Origin: Spongiibacter tropicus DSM 19543
GTDB taxonomy: Bacteria > Pseudomonadota > Gammaproteobacteria > Pseudomonadales > Spongiibacteraceae
Direction of reading: 5' to 3'
Length of the DNA stretch: 64,000 bases
Assembly: GCF_000420325.1 (NCBI RefSeq)
Contig: NZ_ATUS01000002.1
Location: 62,001 to 126,000 of the forward strand
Part shown: in pieces, positions 19,671 to 27,985 of the stretch
Layout of the letters: the number at the start of each line of letters is the position of its first letter
How positions within the stretch are numbered: position 1 is the stretch's first letter
Made by a program: the position numbers and the translations under genes
Notes under the pieces: model-generated
Databases searched by the model: none
Told to the model about the DNA's origin: nothing
What the model saw: the letters and a program-made list of their open reading frames with translations, nothing else

Positions 19671-20120
19671 ATGAATACCTCACTGATCAAAACGGTTTTA
19701 CACAGCAACGCTGGCTTTTCCGCACTGGTACTTCGCGTACCGATTGGCTTGATTCTGGCCGCACATGGCGCGCAGAAACTGTTCGCGTGGTTCGGCGGCT
19801 ACGGCCTGGAAGGCACCGGCCAGTGGATGGCCAGCATCGGCCTTGAGCCGGGCTACCTGATGGCGCTGATGGCAGGCAGCGCAGAGTTCTTCGGCGGGCT
19901 GGCGCTGGCACTCGGTTTGTTAACTCGACCCGCTGCCCTGCTCACGGCTTTTACCATGCTGATCGCGATCTTCAGCGTTCATATTGATAACGGCCTGTTC
20001 ATGAGCAACAACGGCTACGAGTACGCGCTGACCCTGCTTGTCGCCGCGGTGGCACTGGCGATTCAAGGCGGTGGCCGGTTCTCGGTGGATGCACTGCTGA
20101 GCCAACGCCTCAGTCAGTAA
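19671..20120 (+). CDS. DoxX-family membrane protein (YqjF-like)
   Basis: A 149-residue inner-membrane protein with four hydrophobic segments. It carries the family pattern VLRVPIGLILAAHGAQKLFAWFGG near the N-terminus and FFGGLALALGLLTRPAALL in the middle. DoxX/YqjF proteins are linked to quinone or thiol redox stress, but their exact reaction is unsettled. ATG at 19671 has ACGGAG seven bases upstream; an upstream in-frame TTG at 19656 precedes that site and is rejected. The hydroquinone reductase gene follows after 60 bp. Confidence 0.9.
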   Translation: MNTSLIKTVLHSNAGFSALVLRVPIGLILAAHGAQKLFAWFGGYGLEGTGQWMASIGLEPGYLMALMAGSAEFFGGLALALGLLTRPAALLTAFTMLIAIFSVHIDNGLFMSNNGYEYALTLLVAAVALAIQGGGRFSVDALLSQRLSQ

Positions 20121-20180
20121 GCGCCCCCACCCCATCGGCCCGCAGCGTTGCGGGCCATACTGTTTCCCGAGGAGTGAGCT

Positions 20181-21131
20181 ATGTTGCTTAACGGTAAATG
20201 GGCAGAAAACTGGCAGCCCGTTCAGAACAAAGATGAGCAGGGTCGTTTTATTCGCCAAACCTCGTCGTTTCGACACTGGATTACCCCGGACGGCAGTGCC
20301 GGGCCGACTGGCAAAGGCGGCTTTAGGGCCGAGAAAGGACGCTACCACTTATACGTCGCCTATATCTGTCCGTGGGCGTCGCGCACGCTGATGGCTCGCG
20401 CACTCAAAGGCCTGAGCGATTACATCAGTGTGAGCGTGGTGAATCCGGTATTGACCGATCAGGGCTGGACGTTTAGCGCTTACCCAGACGCCGATGAGGA
20501 CAAACTCAATGGCGCGCAGTATATGCACCAGATTTACACTCAGGTTGATCCGCAGTTCACCGGGCGCGCGACGGTACCGGTACTCTGGGACAAGCATCTG
20601 CACACTATCGTCAATAACGAATCGGCCGATATCCTTCGCATGTTGGGCAGCGCGTTTGATCATCTCACGGGCAATCACCTCGACCTTTACCCCGAGGCAT
20701 TGCGCAGCGAGATTGATGCGCTGAACGACTACCTCTATCCCGCCTTGAACAATGGTGTGTATCAGGCGGGCTTTGCCAGCTCACAGGTGGCGTATGAGGA
20801 GGCTTACCACGGCGTTTTCGCGGCGCTGGACAGGCTGGAGTCCCAGCTCGCTGATGGACGATCGTTTCTACTGGGAGAGCAACTGACAGAAGCGGATATT
20901 CGACTGTGGGTGACCTTAATTCGCTTTGATCTGGCCTACCACAGCTTATTCAAATGTAATCGCAACACCCTGCGATCGATGCCCCGACTATGGGCCTACA
21001 CTCAGCGGATACTGGCGATGGAGGGCATTGCCAGCACCGTGAACGTCGACCATATCAAGGCGGGCTATTATTCGATTAAAGCCCTAAACCCAAGTGGTAT
21101 TGTGCCGCTGGGGCCGCGGCTGGACGACTGA
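20181..21131 (+). CDS. yqjG: Glutathionyl-hydroquinone reductase (Xi-class GST, YqjG-like), copy 1
   Basis: Cytosolic enzyme that uses glutathione to reduce glutathionyl-hydroquinones to hydroquinones. 316 residues, a normal length. The thioredoxin-like domain has the catalytic Cys63 in the Xi-class motif CPWASR. The C-terminal helical GST domain shows YQAGFASSQVAYEEAY and TEADIRLWVTLIRFD. Start ATG is preceded by GAGGAGTG. Neighbours doxX and LysR support a quinone-detoxification unit. A clear paralogue lies at 39666-40610. Confidence 0.94.
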   Translation: MLLNGKWAENWQPVQNKDEQGRFIRQTSSFRHWITPDGSAGPTGKGGFRAEKGRYHLYVAYICPWASRTLMARALKGLSDYISVSVVNPVLTDQGWTFSAYPDADEDKLNGAQYMHQIYTQVDPQFTGRATVPVLWDKHLHTIVNNESADILRMLGSAFDHLTGNHLDLYPEALRSEIDALNDYLYPALNNGVYQAGFASSQVAYEEAYHGVFAALDRLESQLADGRSFLLGEQLTEADIRLWVTLIRFDLAYHSLFKCNRNTLRSMPRLWAYTQRILAMEGIASTVNVDHIKAGYYSIKALNPSGIVPLGPRLDD

Positions 21132-21143
21132 TGTGCGTCAATA

Positions 21144-21181
21144 CAACACATCGCTCGGCGTATTCCCGGAGCGATGTGTTG
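21144..21181. terminator. Strong hairpin between convergent genes
   Basis: Perfect 13-bp inverted repeat, CAACACATCGCTC (21144-21156) and GAGCGATGTGTTG (21169-21181), with a 12-nt loop. It sits 12 bp after the hydroquinone reductase stop and 15 bp past the stop of the converging lipoprotein gene. No T-run follows on either strand, so it may block read-through or protect RNA ends rather than act as a classic intrinsic terminator. Confidence 0.6.
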
Positions 21182-21196
21182 ATGAGCATACCGCGC

Positions 21197-22879
21197 TTAC
21201 TGGCAGCTAATATCTACATTATCAATGGTAGTGCCGTTCACCGTACCGCTGCCATTGCTGATGGAGCAAGTCACACTGCTGGAGGGCGAGAGCTTCACTT
21301 CGTAGCTGGCACCATCGGCCACCGGGTTGTAGTTATAGTTGTAGTAGCCGTTCTTGATACCGCCATCGTTGACCCACTTGCCGTCGATGAACAGCTCCCA
21401 CTGACCAAAGTTATTGCTATTCGGCAGACCGGAAGTGGTGCCACCGATGTCGTAACCGGCCACAACTTCGCTACAACTGATGTCGATATTGTCGATATCG
21501 CTGCCGCTGAGCGTGCCGCTGGCATTGCTCACCGTGCAGTCCACCGCACTGGTAGGATGAACAATGACTTCGTAGCTGGCGCCATCAGCCACCGGATTGC
21601 TGTTGTAGTTGGTGAAGCCATTTTGCAGGCCACCGTCTGTGACCAGTGAGCCATCCACAAACAGCTCCCATGAACCAAAGCCACTGCCCGCAGGCAGGCC
21701 GCTGGTGCTACCACCGAGGTTGAATGCATTGTCGCTGCACTGAATATCAACATTGATGACATGGGCGCCGCTGACGGTGCCACTACCATTGCTGACCTCG
21801 CAACTCTGCCCCGCCGGCGCAGTGACAGTGACCTCATAGCTGCTGCCATCGGCAACGGGATCACTGTTGTACGTCACCGCCCCGTTTGCAAGCGCGCCAT
21901 CATTGGCAATGCTGTCGTCCAGCCACAATTCCCACTGCGCTGAGTTGCCGCCAGCATAGCCGGAAATAGTCCCGCTGATATCAAAGCTGCTGGCTTCCAT
22001 ATACGGTTCGAACTGACCGAGGAAAGCCACGGGATCAATGCTGCTGACGTTAATTTCGTGAACCTCATTTTCCATCAAGCTTACGGCGTAGCTGTAGCCG
22101 TTTTCGTCGTCGTACCACACGTACTCTGAATTGACCTGCTCAAACCTAGTGAGCTGCAACGCATCACCATTGTTGTCATCCGGAGTGAGGTCGAGAAACA
22201 GATTGCCCGAGCCAGAGAAGATAAATGACACGCGATCGTTCAGCGCATAAGGTGCTCCGGGGGCTGCATAGGTGAACTGCATGACCATGGATGTACTTTT
22301 GAGCGCATCCGGCAGGGTGCTGACATCGCCACCGCCGGAGTTATCTCGCTCGAGCTCACTCAGGGTTTTCTGAAAGTGCGCAATGGCATCTGCAATACTG
22401 ATCAGGGTCACGCTCATCACATTGAACACCTGCGCTTCGAAATCAGACTCACTCAGACTGAAATCCAGTGCGCCAGTAGTAAGCGAAGACTCGTCGATAT
22501 TGATGCCGTTATCAGGATTGTTGTCACTGTCGAGCGATTGCAGCAGACGAATGATATTCACCACAACATTGTTGTTTATATCGTCAACACCCGCGATATC
22601 CAACGGCGTGAGTAAACGGCTTGCCCGCACCGACGGGAATTCAATATCGCCGATAAAGAAGCTGACCGCCTCGCCACGACGGAACCGGAAAACGCCGTCA
22701 GCATCGGTATAGCCTTCAAAGGATGGCGTTGAATAGCCAACGCCCTCGACTGCCGAGTCAACCAGGCGACCACTGGATTCAGACTTTTTATCATCGTCAT
22801 CACAGCCAGCGAGCATTAGAGGAAGGGCCAGCACGCTGGCGCAAAGTAGAGATAGTCGGGGAGCGGTTGCTGTTTTCAC
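21197..22879 (-). CDS. Lipoprotein with three tandem C-terminal ~85-residue repeats
   Basis: A 560-residue secreted lipoprotein of unknown function. The signal ends in LMLAGC, then an acidic DDDDKK spacer. An N-terminal carboxypeptidase-like fold is suggested by GRLVDSAVEGVGYSTP...GYTDADGVFRFRRGE. The last ~270 residues hold three units, each with a SG-rich lead, (G/S/Q)xWEL(F/W)xDxS, DG(A/G)(L/I)xNG, NPVADG(A/S)SYEV and C(E/T/S)(V/I)SN(G/A)SGT. Two Cys per unit suggest a disulfide. GTG at 22879 with GGAG 7 nt upstream is preferred; a longer start at 22924 would put 15 residues before a normal signal peptide. It may bind a surface ligand or glycan; that is a guess. Confidence 0.78.
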   Translation of the reverse strand: MKTATAPRLSLLCASVLALPLMLAGCDDDDKKSESSGRLVDSAVEGVGYSTPSFEGYTDADGVFRFRRGEAVSFFIGDIEFPSVRASRLLTPLDIAGVDDINNNVVVNIIRLLQSLDSDNNPDNGINIDESSLTTGALDFSLSESDFEAQVFNVMSVTLISIADAIAHFQKTLSELERDNSGGGDVSTLPDALKSTSMVMQFTYAAPGAPYALNDRVSFIFSGSGNLFLDLTPDDNNGDALQLTRFEQVNSEYVWYDDENGYSYAVSLMENEVHEINVSSIDPVAFLGQFEPYMEASSFDISGTISGYAGGNSAQWELWLDDSIANDGALANGAVTYNSDPVADGSSYEVTVTAPAGQSCEVSNGSGTVSGAHVINVDIQCSDNAFNLGGSTSGLPAGSGFGSWELFVDGSLVTDGGLQNGFTNYNSNPVADGASYEVIVHPTSAVDCTVSNASGTLSGSDIDNIDISCSEVVAGYDIGGTTSGLPNSNNFGQWELFIDGKWVNDGGIKNGYYNYNYNPVADGASYEVKLSPSSSVTCSISNGSGTVNGTTIDNVDISCQ

Positions 22880-22952
22880 GTGGAGTCTCCATACGGTCAC
22901 ATTGAGTCCTTCAGGAAACACCATTATTCACGCCCACTCCCCGCTTGCCCGC

Positions 22953-22968
22953 CCCCCAATTACGGGGG
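22953..22968 (-). terminator. Possible terminator after the TonB receptor gene
   Basis: CCCCC (22953-22957) and GGGGG (22964-22968) around a 6-nt loop, 70 bp past the receptor stop. There is no T-run on the minus strand, so support is weak. Confidence 0.3.
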
Positions 22969-23038
22969 AATGATCGCAACAATCAGCGCAGCGCAAGATC
23001 AAAGGCAACGACTGCTCTGAATTCAGCCCGGCAGGCCA

Positions 23039-25429
23039 TTAATCCATTTCGCCAAAGTTATAGCGAAAGTCCACGGAGTACTGCGTTTCGTCCGGGCGGG
23101 TAATCGCCACATAATTCCCCCCCTGAAGAATGGTATCCAGTACGAGCAACTTCTCTTTGACTTCAGTGAGGTTCTTGGCATTGAAGATCACCGCCCAGCG
23201 CTTGTCTTCCGGTCCAATCGCTAGGCGCGCATTAATCTTGGTCGTCGCTTTCTGGAAGGTTTGCTCATCGAGGTCGTAGTCCAGGTAGTGCTCGCCCTGA
23301 TGAATAACGTCCACCGCCATCATCCCGCCGATTCCCCAGCGCGGAAGGATGGGAAAACGAATCGTAGGGGAGAGACTGGCTGTCACCTTGGGATTGTATG
23401 GCAGCTCCTTACCGCTAAGGTCTTGTGAGGGATGCGCGTTCTGGCCGCATTCGGGTAGAGCGTCGGTGTCGTCCCAGGTCGTGGGACCACAGGGGAAGTG
23501 GCCGTACTGGGTTTCGTTAAAGCCCAGGCTGCCCTGAACACTCAGCCAGGGCATGGGCGGAAGCCAGCGAAAGTCGAGCTCTACACCCCGAGATTCCGCA
23601 TCATCGACATTAACGGTGTAAATCGCAGTTCCGTCAAAAACATTGAGCTGCAAATTCTCGAACTGCATGCTGTACACCGTGGCATTCACTTCCAGGGTGT
23701 CGTCGAACAGTCGGCTTTTGATCCCCACTTCAGCCGAGACGGCCTCTTCCGGCTCGTATTGTAGGCTGCGAGTATGGATCACCGGCCCGGAAAAGCCCCC
23801 GCTCTTGAAGCCTTTGGAGATATTGCCAAACACGGTTAACTTATCAACCGGAGACCAGCTAATGGCAAGCTTTGGCGACACTTCACGTTCTTTCAGCCGG
23901 TCCTTGGCGTAGTAATTTTCAGAGCCATTGGTGAGCGACGGCACGATGGAGTCGGAATAATTCGACTGTTCGCCATCAATCGTTTCCTCGCCAAGGCGCA
24001 AGCCGAGTGACGCCGTCACGGTATCTGACAGATGCCAGTCCGCTTGCCCGAACAACGCATAAGTCTCGGATTTGACGCGAACCGAGGTCTCGATAGCAAA
24101 GTCCTCACCGCTTCCGGGAATAACCCCCACTTCAGCCAGTAGAGAAAAGAGCGGGCCGAGAAAAGAAGGCAGCGGAATACCACGTCCTTCTGCGATGACA
24201 GGAGCCAAGGCAATCAGGCCATCAAGTACCAGGGACGTCTCCTGACTGACCTTCGATTGGGCATTGCCTGCGAACACTCCGAACATCCAGTCAACCGATT
24301 CTCCCCAGCCAAAAAGCGGGCCACTGTCGGCGCTATAACGCAGCTCAAACTGGCGTTGCATGTACCGGTCTGGCCCGTCGGTTTCAAAATAGCCGGTATT
24401 TACCGGGCTGAAATCCGTATCCAGCAAAAACGGTGTATCCACGCGGGCCCAGCTTGCCAGGCCGCTGATACTGCCATTTCTGAACATCATAAAGTCGCCC
24501 ACATTCATATCCAGTTTGAGGGCGACCGAGTCGCTGTCGCGATTGGAATAGGTGGGTGAGTTAGAAGAGCGCGTATCGTTGAACTCGTCATCTTCGATCC
24601 GTGGATCGCGCTGCTCAAATGTTCGTCTGGCGGTCTCTGTCAGGTAAGAGTGCTGAAAGCCATTGCCCACACCTTCGTATTCAGTACTGAAGGCAATCAG
24701 CTTGAGTTCCACATCCTCACTGAGGAAGTAATCGAGGCGAAGACGTACTGATTCATCTTTAAATTCTTCTTTTTCATTGTCTCTCGCAGTGTTGAACAAA
24801 CCAAGGTACTTCTCCCGCTTTCGCCAACTGATGCGAGCTGCCAAGGTGTCCTCGATAAGCGGAAAACCTATCGCGGCCTCGTAGCGCTTTCCGTCGAGTC
24901 GCTCCTCAGTCACCTGGACATACCCGCCCGTATCAAGCGACGGTGACTTGGTGGTGAAGTTCAATACGCCCGCAATGGTGTTCTTGCCAAACAGTGTTCC
25001 CTGGGGACCACGAAGCACTTCCAGCCGCTCTAAGTCGAACACACCATCATTCGTAAATGTGCTGCGCCCGTAACTGATGCCGTCGATGACCAAGCCCACC
25101 GAGGGTTCGATATTTCTGGCCAGCGGCGGAGAACCAAAGCCACGGATCATCGTCGAGCTGTATTGCGGGTTAGACGCCGTGAATTTCACGTTGGGCGTGT
25201 ATTGCACCAGATCCTGCGCATCGGTAATGGCCGCTTCGGCAGCCAGGTCGCCGGATAATGCCGACACCGACATGGGAACATCCTGCAAGCTCTGGGAGCG
25301 CTTCTGCGCGGTGACAATGACCTCTTCTAACAGCCTGCCTTTACCGGCCTGCGCCGAATACGCTCCAGAACTGCACGCCAGTGCCAGAATCAACAGACAC
25401 CATCTCTTCTTAGCCGACCTTGGGACCAT
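23039..25429 (-). CDS. TonB-dependent outer-membrane receptor
   Basis: A 796-residue TonB-dependent receptor. Signal peptide (LLILALACSSGAYSAQA), TonB box region (LEEVIVTAQKRSQSLQDVP), plug domain (LVQYTPNVKF, then MIRGFGSPP and LRGPQGTLFGKNTIAGVLN) and a long beta-barrel ending in VDFRYNFGEMD, with aromatic residues near the C-terminus. The plug style is that of the large receptor group common in Sphingomonads and marine gammaproteobacteria, often tied to organic substrates. The ligand cannot be inferred and no transport partner lies adjacent. GTG at 25432 is an alternative start one codon upstream. Confidence 0.92.
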   Translation of the reverse strand: MVPRSAKKRWCLLILALACSSGAYSAQAGKGRLLEEVIVTAQKRSQSLQDVPMSVSALSGDLAAEAAITDAQDLVQYTPNVKFTASNPQYSSTMIRGFGSPPLARNIEPSVGLVIDGISYGRSTFTNDGVFDLERLEVLRGPQGTLFGKNTIAGVLNFTTKSPSLDTGGYVQVTEERLDGKRYEAAIGFPLIEDTLAARISWRKREKYLGLFNTARDNEKEEFKDESVRLRLDYFLSEDVELKLIAFSTEYEGVGNGFQHSYLTETARRTFEQRDPRIEDDEFNDTRSSNSPTYSNRDSDSVALKLDMNVGDFMMFRNGSISGLASWARVDTPFLLDTDFSPVNTGYFETDGPDRYMQRQFELRYSADSGPLFGWGESVDWMFGVFAGNAQSKVSQETSLVLDGLIALAPVIAEGRGIPLPSFLGPLFSLLAEVGVIPGSGEDFAIETSVRVKSETYALFGQADWHLSDTVTASLGLRLGEETIDGEQSNYSDSIVPSLTNGSENYYAKDRLKEREVSPKLAISWSPVDKLTVFGNISKGFKSGGFSGPVIHTRSLQYEPEEAVSAEVGIKSRLFDDTLEVNATVYSMQFENLQLNVFDGTAIYTVNVDDAESRGVELDFRWLPPMPWLSVQGSLGFNETQYGHFPCGPTTWDDTDALPECGQNAHPSQDLSGKELPYNPKVTASLSPTIRFPILPRWGIGGMMAVDVIHQGEHYLDYDLDEQTFQKATTKINARLAIGPEDKRWAVIFNAKNLTEVKEKLLVLDTILQGGNYVAITRPDETQYSVDFRYNFGEMD

Positions 25430-25883
25430 CACGCTTCTTCCCTAGTTATTATTTTTATATGTTCAGGTATCAATGAGCGCGTCACTCACCGCAGAGAAGG
25501 TATTGATTCACCTGTCGCTATCACCGCATTAACGCGATCTGCCCATCGCTTATCTGGCAGCACATGTCTACGCGAGACGCTCTCTGGTCATGACGTCAAA
25601 TCTGGAACAAAACTCAAATGACACAAAAAACGAGAGAGGTGATCTTATCGACTGCTCATTCCCCCCAGAAGATGACAACCGTAAACACTAAATCGACGAA
25701 CTGGCCCTAATCACGATTAAAATCGTCGCCAGGACTCGTCGTCGCCGGCCGCGGGTTTTTCCTGCCGGCACAAACTGGCCCGAAGGAATTACGTATTGAT
25801 CTGAAAGGATTTTTTTGACGTAGTGCGAAAGAAGTAGTTCGAAGAAAGTCGTGCGAAAAAAACAGATAAAAAGTGGGAACATC
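25430..25883. other. Long intergenic region between divergent receptor and mltF genes
   Basis: About 450 bp without a supportable gene; it should hold two divergent promoters. Seen here: a TGACGTCA palindrome within CATGACGTCAAA (about 25590), GC-rich GCCGGC copies near 25746 and 25772, and an AT-rich stretch before mltF with GTGCGAAA twice at 28-bp spacing (25823 and 25851). No full consensus promoter stood out. A 65-80 residue minus-strand frame here has no recognisable product. Confidence 0.4.
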
Positions 25884-27254
25884 ATGAAACGCTTTACTCA
25901 ATCCTTTTCCCTGGCGCTGGCCGTCATTGCGGTGACGGCCTGTGACCACGCGCCCTCTTCCGGTGACGGTGCGGCGATTCGCAGCATGGACGAGATCAAG
26001 GCATCTGGCGAGCTGCGGGTACTAAGCCGCAATGCACCGACAACGTATTTCCTGAATAGAGATGGCGACCCTGCTGGCCCAGATTACGAACTCACCAAAG
26101 CCTTTGCGGATTCTCTCGGTGTCGAGTTGCGCTTTATTGTGCAGGACAACATCGGCGACATTCTGTCCGGCATCAAAGCCGGGAAAGCGGACTTCGCCGC
26201 TGCGGGCCTGAGCAAAACGCCACAGCGCGAGACCGAGTTTCTGTTCACCCGCACGACCGAAACGGTTACCGAACAGCTGGTATGCCGACGCGGCGGCAAT
26301 GTGGCCAAGAGTCTGGATAAACTGGCCAATGTTTCCCTCGAAGTGCCCACAGGCAGCAGCTATGAAGAAACGCTGACACAGTTGCAGCAGAGCAACCCCG
26401 AAATCAGCTGGAAGAGCAATGACAGCGCCGGTACGGAGAGCCTTCTACAGAAAGTATGGGATGGAAAGCTCGATTGCACCGTTGCCGACTCCAATATTGT
26501 CGCGGTTAACCGACGCTTTCTACCCGAGCTGATCGTGATGTTCGATCTGGGCACACCCAAGGCGCATGCCTGGCTGATGACGAAAGGCAGCAGCGAACTC
26601 AAGGGCGAAATAGACAAATGGATGGCCAGCGCCGACGGCAAGACTTCTTTGGCCGCCGTTCACTATCGGCACTACAGTTTTATTGAGAACTTCGATTTTG
26701 TCGATACGCGCGCTTTGGTAGAGCGCATTGAGGACCGGTTGCCCAAATACAGCCAGTTGTTCGAAAAGGCAGCGGGGAAACACGGCTTCGACGGCATGCT
26801 GCTCGCGGCACAGGCCTATCAGGAATCGCACTGGGACGCGACCGCCAAGAGCCCGACCGGGGTGCGCGGTATTATGATGCTGACCCAGAACACCGCCAAA
26901 TCACTGGGCGTTGAGGATCGACTTGATCCCAAGCAGGCCATCCCCGGCGGCGCAGCCTACCTGGCGGAGATGCGAGACCGCTTCAGTGAGGACATTCCCG
27001 AACCCGACCGTACCTATCTGGCACTGGCGGCCTACAATATCGGGCGCGCGCACATGCATGATGCCCAGTCACTGGCCAGAAAGCTGGGTAAAGACCCGAA
27101 CAAGTGGGAGGACATACGCGAGGTTCTGCCGATGCTATCGGACAAGCGTTACTACAAGGATTTAAAATACGGCTATGCCCGAGGCATAGAACCGGTGCGC
27201 TATGTGAAGCGTATTCGCAACTACGAGAGCATTATCAGCGCGAAAGATAAATAA
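25884..27254 (+). CDS. mltF: Membrane-bound lytic transglycosylase F-like protein
   Basis: Lipoprotein of 456 residues (VIAVTAC lipobox). An N-terminal periplasmic solute-binding domain (about 40-270: GELRVLSRNAPTTYFLN; GPDYELTKAFADSLGV) precedes a C-terminal SLT lysozyme-like domain. The catalytic Glu is in QAYQESHWD, with GVRGIMMLTQNTA and LALAAYNIGRAHMHDA. This is MltF architecture: it cleaves peptidoglycan glycan strands to 1,6-anhydro products, and the N-terminal domain is regulatory. ATG at 25884 follows GTGGGA; the frame extends to a GTG at 25851, which would put a polar stretch before the signal. It stands alone between two receptor-type genes. Confidence 0.92.
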   Translation: MKRFTQSFSLALAVIAVTACDHAPSSGDGAAIRSMDEIKASGELRVLSRNAPTTYFLNRDGDPAGPDYELTKAFADSLGVELRFIVQDNIGDILSGIKAGKADFAAAGLSKTPQRETEFLFTRTTETVTEQLVCRRGGNVAKSLDKLANVSLEVPTGSSYEETLTQLQQSNPEISWKSNDSAGTESLLQKVWDGKLDCTVADSNIVAVNRRFLPELIVMFDLGTPKAHAWLMTKGSSELKGEIDKWMASADGKTSLAAVHYRHYSFIENFDFVDTRALVERIEDRLPKYSQLFEKAAGKHGFDGMLLAAQAYQESHWDATAKSPTGVRGIMMLTQNTAKSLGVEDRLDPKQAIPGGAAYLAEMRDRFSEDIPEPDRTYLALAAYNIGRAHMHDAQSLARKLGKDPNKWEDIREVLPMLSDKRYYKDLKYGYARGIEPVRYVKRIRNYESIISAKDK

Positions 27255-27298
27255 AGGGCTGAGCACCGCCAGCCCCCTCTCGTCGGGTACGAGCCTGA

Positions 27299-27790
27299 CT
27301 AGACCGGCGAACAGAGAAATACCGGAATATCCCGGTCGGTTCGCGCCTGGTACTCATCGAAATCCGGGTAAAGACTCAGCAGGTGTGGCCAGAGTTCGCG
27401 TTTGCGTTCAGGGCTTACCTGCTCAGCGAGATAGCTGCGTTTGTCTCCGCCCACCATGATCTCAATATCCGGATTGGCTTTCAGGTTGTAATACCACACC
27501 GGGTGCCTTTCCATCCCGCCCTGAGAGGCTACCAATAATTTCTGCTCTCCCATCGGTAAATGAATCAGGGCCACTTCCCGAGGCTGCCCGGTTTTTCTCC
27601 CGCGCATCGTGACAACGCAGATCGGATAGCCACCGGGAAAATGCTTCATCAGGCGCCCGCCGCTGTTCTTGTACACCCAGACATTAAAACGCGTGTAGTG
27701 GCGCATAATGAACTTAATCAGGCCAAACCATTTGTCCGGGATTTCAGCAACGTCCTCCCGACGTGTTTTTACATAATCGAATTTGCTCAT
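27299..27790 (-). CDS. Deazaflavin-dependent nitroreductase family protein
   Basis: A 163-residue protein of the F420/FMN split-barrel 'nitroreductase family deazaflavin-dependent' group (Ddn-like): KNSGGRLMKHFPGGYPICVVTMRGRKTGQPREVALIH and GGMERHPVWYYNLKANPDIEI are hallmark stretches (each quoted in part). In mycobacteria such proteins use F420. Whether this host makes F420 cannot be told from the window, so the cofactor is open (FMN or haem are alternatives). Single gene; it faces away from the copper receptor. Confidence 0.85.
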   Translation of the reverse strand: MSKFDYVKTRREDVAEIPDKWFGLIKFIMRHYTRFNVWVYKNSGGRLMKHFPGGYPICVVTMRGRKTGQPREVALIHLPMGEQKLLVASQGGMERHPVWYYNLKANPDIEIMVGGDKRSYLAEQVSPERKRELWPHLLSLYPDFDEYQARTDRDIPVFLCSPV

Positions 27791-27985
27791 CGCATTCCCC
27801 GCATCAACTCAGTGGTTTTTATTGTTGTGCCAGCCTTTCGCGTTCAGCGCGCGGAGTCAATGGAAAAACCGATCAGCTCGACTGCCAGAATTACCGCCTG
27901 ATTCACCCGCCCCGCCCCTGCGACGATTTGCCACAATCCGCCGCGTCATCACTGAATTAAAATGCGCATTTTTTAACCCGACATA

